Shown in pieces: positions 5,808 to 11,823 of a DNA stretch of 11,823 nt; the stretch's first letter is position 1, and the number at the start of each line of letters is the position of its first letter. Source of the DNA: Bacteroidales bacterium (GTDB taxonomy: Bacteria > Bacteroidota > Bacteroidia > Bacteroidales > WCHB1-69); the NCBI GenBank assembly GCA_012519525.1, contig JAAYQB010000037.1, forward strand, positions 1 through 11,823, in the 5' to 3' direction. The translations under genes and the position numbers were made by a program. Below the pieces are notes generated by a model, which worked only from the letters and a program-made list of their open reading frames with translations, did no database searches and was not told the origin of the DNA.

Positions 5808-8800
5808 ATGCAAAACAGAGGTTTTATTTTATTTATAGCTATCACATTAGGATTAATTAGTATTTATTCGCTCTCATTTACCTTTTGTACAAGGAAAGTC
5901 GAAAATAATGCAAAAGAATATGCTAAAAGTATTAATGTAGAAGAAATAAAAGCACAAGCAGGCGGTGATTTGTTCAGGGAAACTCACATGATGGATTCCG
6001 TGTATAAATTACGCGAAACAGAATATTTACAAAAAATGTCTGACTCTGTAGTTTACAATTTATTGTTTGCAAAATGGACTTACAAAGAATGTAAAGAATT
6101 AGAGTTAAACTTAGGCTTAGACTTAAAAGGAGGGATGAACGTAATGCTGGAAGTATCAATTCCTAACATTATTACATCTTTAGCAGGCAATGGAGCCAAA
6201 GATTCGCTTTTTGTAAAAACAATGAGATTGGCAAATGAAAAGCAAAAAACTTCACAAACGGATTTCGTTACTTTATTCGAACAATCGTTTAAAGAAGTAG
6301 CGCCTGAGAATGCGAAATTGGCAACCATATTCAGAAAATTAGAATTAAATCAAAACAATCCGACCAATAAAGATGTCATTAAAGCAATTAGAGAAGAAAC
6401 GGAAGCTGCTTTAAACAATACATTTATCATATTACGAACTCGTATTGATAGATTTGGCGTAACCCAACCCAATATTAATCGCTTGCCGCAATCAGGTCGT
6501 ATTATGGTTGAATTGCCGGGAGTGAAAGAACCTGAAAGAGTAAGGAAATTATTGCAAGGGACAGCTAATTTGGAGTTTTGGAAAACCTATGAATTTGGAG
6601 AAATTCAAGATTATTTTGTTCAAATCAATGACAGGCTTTCCGAAATAAATAAAGCTGAAAAAAAAGATACCTTAGCTGCCGAAAGTGAAGAAGAAGTGGC
6701 TGTTGCAACAACAGCTGCCGATTCTATTGCTGCCGACACTGCATTGTTTGACGATGATGAGATGACACCGGAAGGGCAAATGACACCTGAAGAAATAGCT
6801 GAAAAATATCCTCTATTATCAAAAATTACTTTTAACGACAGAATGTCTGATAAAGGGAAATATGGACCTTTAGTAGGCTATGTTCATGAAAAAGATACGG
6901 CGGCAGTCAGTGAAATATTGAACTTATCTTGGGTGAAAATGCTTTTACCTCAAGACCTTAAATTGTGTTGGCATGTAAAAACAAGAAAAGATAAATCCCC
7001 TTTCCATCAATTAATAGCATTAAAAGTATCCGGAGAAAAAGGTGCGGTATTGGATGGAAATGTAGTGGTTGATGCACGTCAAGACTTTACCGAAAGAGCC
7101 GGCAACGAAATTAGCATGACAATGAATGCTAATGGGGCAAAAATGTGGAAAAAAATAACCGAAGAAAACATCGGAAATTGCATTGCTATTGTTCTTGACG
7201 ATTTTGTCTACTCTTATCCGGTTGTTAACGACGTAATTCCCAACGGTCGTTCTTCAATTAGCGGTGCGTTTTCATTGGAAGAAGCAAAAGATTTAGCCAA
7301 CTTATTAAAAGCAGGAAAATTACCTGCTCCGGCAGTAATTGTTTCGGAAGAAATAGTAGGACCTACTTTAGGAAAAGAATCCATTCGTGATGGTATTGTA
7401 TCGTTTGTTATTGCGTTTGTTTTAATACTCATCTATTTGTATCTCTACTACAATAAGGCAGGGATTGTAGCCGGAATGGCACTTATTTCCAATTTGATTA
7501 TTTTAATGGGCGTAATGGCTTCTTTAGGAGCCGTATTAACATTGCCCGGAATAGCGGGTATGGTGCTTTCGTTAGCAATGGCGATTGATGCCAACGTGAT
7601 TATATTTGAGCGTATTAGAGAAGAAATCAGAGCAGGGAAGGGACTGCGTTTGGCAATAGCGGATGGTTATAGAGCTGCTTATTCAGCGATTATTGACGGA
7701 AACCTAACAACGATATTAGTGGGAGTTATTCTTTTCATTTTTGGCTCAGGACCTGTACAAGGATTTGCCGTTACTTTAATTATAGGTATCATTACTTCTA
7801 TGTTTACCGCAATTTTTGTGTCAAGACTTATTTTTACTTGGTTGTTAGACCACAATAAATCTATTCGTTACGGTAATAAAATAACCGAAAATGCATTTTC
7901 AAATATCAATATTGATTTTGTCGGGAAACGTAGAATACCTTATATTATATCTATTACTGTTATTGTACTTTGTATTATCTCATTGTCCCTAAGAGGATTA
8001 AATTACGGTATTGATTTTACAGGAGGACGTAGTTATACCGTACGTTTCGACCAAAGTGTAAGAGCCGATGAAGTAAGAGAAAGTTTAATGAAATCTTTTG
8101 ATGGAGTAGCCCCTGAAGTAAAAACGTTTGGGTCGGATAATAAAATGAAAATAACCACTAACTGGCGTATAAATGAAACTAGTCCGGAGATAGATTCCAT
8201 AGCTGAACAAAAATTATACGAAGGATTAAAGCCCTTTTTCAAATCAGATATATCGAAAAAAGATTTTAGTGTAGAAAATCAAAATGTAGGAGTGATAAGT
8301 GCCTTAAAAATAGGAGCACTTGTATCAAGAGACATTACTCGTGGAGCTTTTATGTCGGTGTTTTTTGCTTTAATAGGAATTTTTGTTTACATCGCTTTTC
8401 GATTTAGAAATTGGCGATTTGCACTTGGGGGCGTTATAGGATTAATGCATGATACTATACTTACAATAGGTGCGTTTTCAATATTTTATAGTATTATGCC
8501 TTTTACAATGGAGGTAGACCAAACTTTCATTGCTGCCGTATTAACCGTTATAGGATATTCTATTAACAGTTCGGTGATTATTTTTGACCGTATTCGTGAA
8601 TATAGAAAATTGTATCCTAAACGTTCGTTACCCGAAAATATTAATCAAGGAATTAATTCGACATTAGGACGTACTGTTAACACGTCTTTCACAACTTTTT
8701 TCACTTTGCTTATTATTTTCATTTTTGGAGGTGCGGTGCTTAAAGGATTTATGTTTGCAATGATGGTGGGAATTTTCACAGGAACTTATACTTCTATCTT

Positions 8801-8849
8801 CCTTGCATCTACTGTTGTGTTAGATTTTGGTCGTAAAAAATTGAAATAG
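5808..8849 (+). CDS. secDF: Protein translocase subunit SecDF (SecD-SecF fusion)
   Basis: SecDF is an inner-membrane partner of SecYEG that uses the proton gradient to pull exported proteins out of the channel. This 1,013-residue protein fuses both subunits, as is usual in Bacteroidota. The SecD half has an N-terminal membrane helix (about 5-25), LGLDLKGG (102-109), a large periplasmic head, and the helix with MAIDANVIIFERIREE, whose D594 is the proton-relay aspartate. The SecF half begins near 700, with LNYGIDFTGGRSYTVRF and a six-helix core ending near 1,010. R955 in the LGRT motif, matching the conserved SecF arginine, is present. The usual aspartate of the SecF SxND motif reads as S921 (GYSINSSVIIFDR). 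An acidic, alanine-rich insert (about 284-335) interrupts the SecD head. The stop is TAG, followed by a strong terminator at 8864-8894. Confidence 0.97.
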   Translation: MQNRGFILFIAITLGLISIYSLSFTFCTRKVENNAKEYAKSINVEEIKAQAGGDLFRETHMMDSVYKLRETEYLQKMSDSVVYNLLFAKWTYKECKELELNLGLDLKGGMNVMLEVSIPNIITSLAGNGAKDSLFVKTMRLANEKQKTSQTDFVTLFEQSFKEVAPENAKLATIFRKLELNQNNPTNKDVIKAIREETEAALNNTFIILRTRIDRFGVTQPNINRLPQSGRIMVELPGVKEPERVRKLLQGTANLEFWKTYEFGEIQDYFVQINDRLSEINKAEKKDTLAAESEEEVAVATTAADSIAADTALFDDDEMTPEGQMTPEEIAEKYPLLSKITFNDRMSDKGKYGPLVGYVHEKDTAAVSEILNLSWVKMLLPQDLKLCWHVKTRKDKSPFHQLIALKVSGEKGAVLDGNVVVDARQDFTERAGNEISMTMNANGAKMWKKITEENIGNCIAIVLDDFVYSYPVVNDVIPNGRSSISGAFSLEEAKDLANLLKAGKLPAPAVIVSEEIVGPTLGKESIRDGIVSFVIAFVLILIYLYLYYNKAGIVAGMALISNLIILMGVMASLGAVLTLPGIAGMVLSLAMAIDANVIIFERIREEIRAGKGLRLAIADGYRAAYSAIIDGNLTTILVGVILFIFGSGPVQGFAVTLIIGIITSMFTAIFVSRLIFTWLLDHNKSIRYGNKITENAFSNINIDFVGKRRIPYIISITVIVLCIISLSLRGLNYGIDFTGGRSYTVRFDQSVRADEVRESLMKSFDGVAPEVKTFGSDNKMKITTNWRINETSPEIDSIAEQKLYEGLKPFFKSDISKKDFSVENQNVGVISALKIGALVSRDITRGAFMSVFFALIGIFVYIAFRFRNWRFALGGVIGLMHDTILTIGAFSIFYSIMPFTMEVDQTFIAAVLTVIGYSINSSVIIFDRIREYRKLYPKRSLPENINQGINSTLGRTVNTSFTTFFTLLIIFIFGGAVLKGFMFAMMVGIFTGTYTSIFLASTVVLDFGRKKLK

Positions 8850-8863
8850 AAAAAGATTTGCTT

Positions 8864-8894
8864 AAAAAGAGGTTGACAAAACCTCTTTTTTTTT
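8864..8894 (+). terminator. Strong Rho-independent terminator of secDF
   Basis: An 11-base stem (AAAAAGAGGTT at 8864-8874 with AACCTCTTTTT at 8880-8890) encloses a GACAA loop and runs into a nine-base T tract (8886-8894). It starts 14 bases after the secDF stop. The A tract on the 5' side would also support some termination from the minus strand, but no minus-strand gene ends here. Confidence 0.92.
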
Positions 8895-9113
8895 GCAGAA
8901 AAAATATTTTATATTGTCGCCTTTGGTATATTGGTTTGAATTTTATGAATTTAAATTTTTATAACAACGAAATTAATATACACCGAGAGTATTGTAAGTG
9001 TTTTATTGGCAATGTTTTATTTTATTTCAATAAAAAATGACTGCGAAATTAAGGAATATCAATAAAATAAATTTTAAAAAAAAAGGTTAATATAGCTATA
9101 TAATTTCAATGAT
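8895..9113. other. A/T-rich intergenic region with no recognised gene
   Basis: About 220 bases lie between the secDF terminator and the DUF4159 gene. I see no tRNA, no conserved RNA and no credible coding sequence. The region must hold the promoter of the DUF4159 block, but no exact TAnnTTTG is present; TTGGTTTG near 8933-8940 has one mismatch. A short palindrome TATAGCTATA occurs near 9091-9100, close to the start codon, without an obvious function. Confidence 0.5.
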
Positions 9114-9764
9114 ATGCCGTTAAAAAGAATTTTAGTTTTTATCTGTTTTTTCTTTTCCATAATAGCTATACATTCTCAGGAAATTGCTTTGTTGAAATAC
9201 AGAGGAGGTGGCGATTGGTATGCCAACCCGACCTCACTGCCCAATCTTATTAAATTTTGCAATAAAAACTTATCTACCAATATAAATCCTCTTCCGGCGA
9301 CCATAGATGTAGGAAGTAAAGACATATTTAATTATCCGTTTTTACACATGACAGGACATGGAAATGTCGTTTTTTCGGACGAAGAATGCCGTAATTTGAG
9401 AAACTACTTAATAGGAGGCGGTTTTTTGCATATAGATGACAATTATGGATTGGATAAATTTATTCGTCCGCAAATGAAAAAAGTATTTCCCGAACTCGAA
9501 TTTGTAGAACTTCCTTTTAGTCATCCTATTTATCATCAGAAATATTCGTTTCCTAAGGGCTTGCCGAAGATACATGAACATGACAATAAACCTGCCCAAG
9601 GATTTGGACTTTTTTATGAAAATCGCTTGATTTGTTTTTATACGTATGAATGCGATTTGGGCGATGGCTGGGAAGATGCTGCTGTACACGGAGATTCGGA
9701 GGAAATTAGAACAAAAGCACTTCAAATGGGAGCCAACATCATACAGTATGTATTTACTTATTGA
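9114..9764 (+). CDS. DUF4159 domain-containing secreted protein
   Basis: The 216-residue product has a signal peptide (KR then hydrophobic residues 6-19, probable cleavage around HSQ at 20-22) and a complete DUF4159 domain. Diagnostic blocks are YRGGGDWYANPTSLPNLIKF (29-48), YPFLHMTGHGNVVFS (74-88), YLIGGGFLHIDDNYGLDKFI (98-117), ELPFSHPIYH (132-141), GLPKIHEHD (149-157) and YECDLGDGWED (178-188). The many invariant H, D and E residues suggest metal binding or hydrolase-like chemistry, but the family has no established reaction; its fold is thought to be related to class I glutamine-amidotransferase-like domains, which I cannot test here. The ATG at 9109 is unusable because it soon meets a stop. 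The stop lies two bases before the next gene's ATG, implying cotranscription with the HslR-like gene. Confidence 0.9.
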   Translation: MPLKRILVFICFFFSIIAIHSQEIALLKYRGGGDWYANPTSLPNLIKFCNKNLSTNINPLPATIDVGSKDIFNYPFLHMTGHGNVVFSDEECRNLRNYLIGGGFLHIDDNYGLDKFIRPQMKKVFPELEFVELPFSHPIYHQKYSFPKGLPKIHEHDNKPAQGFGLFYENRLICFYTYECDLGDGWEDAAVHGDSEEIRTKALQMGANIIQYVFTY

Positions 9765-9766
9765 TT

Positions 9767-10171
9767 ATGAGCGATAAAATGCGTATTGATAAATGGCTGT
9801 GGATGGTTCGTGTGTTTAAAACCCGAACCGTTGCCAATGAGGCTTGCAATGCAGGAAAGGTAAAAATAGATGGAGTGAGTTGCAAAGCATCAAGAGAAAT
9901 TAAAAAAAATGTTGAAATCCAAATACGTATAGGGCAGTTGTTAAAAACGATTCAGGTAGTGGATTTTCCGAAAAATCGTTTACCTGCCAAGTTAGTATCG
10001 GATTACTACATAGACTTGACACCTCAAGAAGAATATGACAGAATACGTTTCTTACGTTCACAAGCAGTTGTAAGAGAGCATGGACTCGGACGACCTACCA
10101 AAAGAGACAGACGTCAATTAGAATATTTGAAAGATTTTTTATCAAATACGGATGATTGGGAAGATGAATAA
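9767..10171 (+). CDS. S4-domain RNA-binding protein, HslR (Hsp15) family
   Basis: Hsp15 proteins bind 50S ribosomal subunits that carry stalled nascent peptidyl-tRNA and help recycle them. The 134-residue product has an N-terminal S4 RNA-binding domain (MRIDKWLWMVRVFKTRTVAN, 5-24; KVKIDGVSCKASREIKKN, 31-48) and a basic tail with GLGRPTKRDRRQLEYL (106-121), both typical of the family. I start at ATG 9767 (MSDKMRIDKW), two bases after the DUF4159 stop. A TTG at 9761 would add two residues and overlap the upstream stop; ATG 9779 (MRIDKW) is also possible. The upstream and downstream spacing (2 and 26 bases) suggests an operon with DUF4159 and the sugar transporter, though no functional link is obvious. 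The end is acidic (DDWEDE). Confidence 0.9.
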   Translation: MSDKMRIDKWLWMVRVFKTRTVANEACNAGKVKIDGVSCKASREIKKNVEIQIRIGQLLKTIQVVDFPKNRLPAKLVSDYYIDLTPQEEYDRIRFLRSQAVVREHGLGRPTKRDRRQLEYLKDFLSNTDDWEDE

Positions 10172-10197
10172 TTTTTTTTCAAAATAATATTAGCACT

Positions 10198-11511
10198 ATG
10201 AAAGCAACGACATTGAATTATAAATTCAGCTTATTTGTTATCGGCATACTTTATTTTGTTTTTGGTTTTGTTACATGGTTGAATGGAACATTAATTCCTT
10301 TTTTAAAGATAGCTTGTGAGTTAAGCGATTTTTTAGCTTATTTTGTTACTTTTGCTTTCTATATTTCTTATTTTGTTATGGCATTGCCGTCTTCTTTTAT
10401 TTTAGAAAAAACAGGATTTAAAAACGGTATAGCCATAGGATTATTTGTTATGGCAATAGGCTCTGCTTTGTTTATTCCTGCTTCTTACGAGCGTTCTTAT
10501 ATTTTATTCTTGATAGGATTATTTATTTTAGGAACAGGTTTGTCATTAATGCAAACAGCTGTTAATCCTTACGTTACAATTTTAGGACCTATTGAAAGTG
10601 CTGCCAAACGCATCAGTATTATGGGGATATGTAATAAATTTGCAGGAATTATTGCACCTTTATTGTTAGCCACTTTGCTTTTTTCGGGGACGGAGCATAT
10701 AGTAGCCGCAATAGAAACAAACTCATCGCCTGAACTTCGCAATAATATGCTCGATACGCTTGCCTTACAATTAATAAATCCTTACATTGTAATGACGATT
10801 ATTCTTGTCTTATTGGGATTTCTGATTTTGAGAACTCATTTGCCCGAAATAGATAAAGATGAATCAACGGAAGAAAAGTCAAGAAAATCAATTTGGCAAT
10901 TTCCTTATATGTGGATAGGGGTCATTGCGTTGTTTTTTTATGTCGGAGTGGAAGTTATAGCAGCCGATACCGTTATTTTATACGGCAAATCACTTGGTGT
11001 TCCGGTAGAGTCGGCAAAATATTTTACAAGTTTAACTTTAGTGTCGATGGTAATAGGTTATTTTATAGGCGTTGCTATTATTCCTAAAGTTGTTTCTCAA
11101 CGAAAAGCTTTAATCGCTTGTGCCGTGTTGGGGATTATTTTAGTGCTTTGTGCTTTAATCGTTCCTGCTGATTCGTATTTTACTTTCTCATTTATTGATA
11201 TAGCGACCTTTAAACCTATTGAAATGCTAATACCTTATACCGTCTTTTTTATTGCCTTGTTGGGATTAGCTAATTCTTTGGTTTGGCCCGCTATATGGCC
11301 ATTGGCTTTAGACGGAGTCGGGAGTCATGCAAAAAAAGTATCGGCTTTTTTAATTATGGCGATAGCGGGGGGAGCATTAATTCCATTGGTATATGGCAGA
11401 TTAGCCGATACCATAGGAACACAAAAAGCATACTGGATAGCAATACCTTGTTATGTGGTAATTTTATTTTTTGCTGTCTATGGATATAAAATCGGGAAAA
11501 GTGAAAAGTAA
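10198..11511 (+). CDS. Sugar MFS transporter, FHS family (GluP/glucose-galactose type)
   Basis: This 437-residue, 12-helix permease belongs to the fucose-galactose-glucose (FHS) family of the major facilitator superfamily. It should import a hexose, probably glucose or galactose, across the inner membrane. Signatures are FGFVTWLNGTLIPFLKIACEL (22-42), SYFVMALPSSFILEKTGFK (56-74), GTGLSLMQTAVNPYVTILGP (112-131) and AKRISIMGICNKFAGIIAPL (138-157). A cytosolic loop near 215-230 (EIDKDESTEEKSRK) divides the two six-helix halves. Aligning by eye to Escherichia coli FucP, the proton-coupling residues D46 and E135 fall on G30 and Q119, a pattern I associate with the GluP branch. It starts 26 bases after the HslR-like gene with no clear promoter and ends at the hairpin 11570-11611. 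The family call is firm; the exact sugar is inference. Confidence 0.93.
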   Translation: MKATTLNYKFSLFVIGILYFVFGFVTWLNGTLIPFLKIACELSDFLAYFVTFAFYISYFVMALPSSFILEKTGFKNGIAIGLFVMAIGSALFIPASYERSYILFLIGLFILGTGLSLMQTAVNPYVTILGPIESAAKRISIMGICNKFAGIIAPLLLATLLFSGTEHIVAAIETNSSPELRNNMLDTLALQLINPYIVMTIILVLLGFLILRTHLPEIDKDESTEEKSRKSIWQFPYMWIGVIALFFYVGVEVIAADTVILYGKSLGVPVESAKYFTSLTLVSMVIGYFIGVAIIPKVVSQRKALIACAVLGIILVLCALIVPADSYFTFSFIDIATFKPIEMLIPYTVFFIALLGLANSLVWPAIWPLALDGVGSHAKKVSAFLIMAIAGGALIPLVYGRLADTIGTQKAYWIAIPCYVVILFFAVYGYKIGKSEK

Positions 11512-11569
11512 TTAAAATTTGGCATAGAAATTGCAATAACAATATGAAAATTCATTTTACTATTTTTGT

Positions 11570-11611
11570 GAAAATACCCACTCTCTTCCCCGAGGGGTAT
11601 TTTCTTTTTTT
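11570..11611 (+). terminator. Rho-independent terminator after the sugar transporter
   Basis: The arms GAAAATACCC (11570-11579) and GGGTATTTTC (11595-11604) form a 10-base stem, with an inner CTC/GAG pairing possible (11581-11583 with 11592-11594) inside the loop. Seven T residues follow (11605-11611). It lies about 58 bases after the transporter stop. Confidence 0.9.
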
Positions 11612-11614
11612 ATG

Positions 11615-11622
11615 TACTTTTG
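11615..11622 (+). promoter_or_regulatory. Candidate -7 promoter box for the 3'-terminal gene
   Basis: TACTTTTG exactly matches the Bacteroidota TAnnTTTG element. It sits just after the transporter terminator and 38 bases before the ATG at 11660, a good position for a promoter. No clear -33 TTTG is seen. Confidence 0.55.
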
Positions 11623-11659
11623 TAAAATGATTTATAAAACAATTAACACATCTCTACAA

Positions 11660-11823
11660 ATGAAAAAAATTATTTTTTTAAGTTGCATTTTATTTGTTCA
11701 GCTGACGAAAGCTCAAGATGTTATTTTTATTTTTGATGGAACAACAATAGAATCAAAAGTAATTGCTATTGAAAGTGAAGTGATAAAATATAAGCTATGG
11801 AATAGTGAAGAAGATTCTATTTA
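11660..11823 (+). CDS. Secreted protein, N-terminal fragment (runs off the window)
   Basis: Only the first 54 codons are present; the frame is open at the window edge. The product begins with MKKIIFLSCILFVQLTKAQ, a signal peptide with likely cleavage after A18. The mature start, DVIFIFDGTTIESKVIAIES followed by EVIKYKLWN, matches a short beta-rich domain I recognise at the N terminus of many Bacteroidota secreted or envelope proteins (pattern: D.I...DG..I..KV..I....I.YK). That domain is usually followed by family-specific regions, so the full function cannot be told. A cysteine at position 9 lies within the hydrophobic core and lacks a lipobox context. The gene stands alone behind its own candidate promoter at 11615-11622. 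Confidence 0.8.
   Translation, partial: MKKIIFLSCILFVQLTKAQDVIFIFDGTTIESKVIAIESEVIKYKLWNSEEDSI

Noticed and set aside
8933..8940. TTGGTTTG as a possible -7 box for the DUF4159 gene
   Set aside because: It has a mismatch in the TA part, no -33 partner, and lies more than 170 bases from the start codon.
8858..9040. 60-residue plus-strand open frame after secDF
   Set aside because: It spans the secDF terminator, has low-complexity composition and no recognisable family features.
9761..9766. TTG start for the HslR-like protein
   Set aside because: It overlaps the upstream stop and adds two residues; the ATG at 9767 is closer to the usual start.
11561..11568. TATTTTTG, a second exact TAnnTTTG match before the transporter terminator
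   Set aside because: A start from it would fall inside the terminator hairpin and give only a very short transcript; probably chance.

Overview
The window looks like a chromosomal housekeeping segment from a low-GC member of the Bacteroidota, most likely of the Bacteroidales. The evidence is a fused SecD-SecF protein of about 1,000 residues, an rnpA gene placed next to hemD and a DUF4271 membrane-protein gene, DUF4159 and HslR proteins of the Bacteroidota type, a GluP-like sugar transporter, A-rich leaders without clear Shine-Dalgarno sequences, and several matches to the Bacteroidota -7 promoter element TAnnTTTG. No mobile element, CRISPR array, tRNA or rRNA gene is visible.

Layout. At the left end, a Prx6-type peroxiredoxin gene (+) faces a RocB-like M20 metallopeptidase gene (-). 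The two 3' ends meet at back-to-back terminator hairpins (762-791 and 801-827). The peptidase lies downstream of a small secreted coiled-coil protein gene on the same strand (2552-2911). That gene diverges from a rightward block across a 162-base intergenic region.

The rightward block begins with a bifunctional-nuclease/UVR protein and DUF4271, which overlap by one base (TAATG). It continues with hemD (TTG start) and rnpA, again overlapping by one base, and then secDF, which has its own candidate -7 box and ends at a strong terminator (8864-8894). A second rightward block holds a DUF4159 secreted protein, an HslR-like S4 RNA-binding protein and a GluP-type sugar MFS transporter, ending at a terminator (11570-11611). 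A final secreted-protein gene begins at 11660 and runs off the window.

Functionally the genes cover peroxide detoxification, peptide or amino-acid turnover, tetrapyrrole synthesis, tRNA 5' processing, protein export, ribosome rescue and sugar uptake. The window does not look like a novel defence or biosynthetic system. The points most worth a second look are a conserved SecF aspartate that reads as serine, the lack of yidD where it could be expected after rnpA, the TTG start of hemD with a candidate promoter buried in conserved codons of the upstream gene, and the unknown coiled-coil protein with a 21-residue repeat beside the peptidase.
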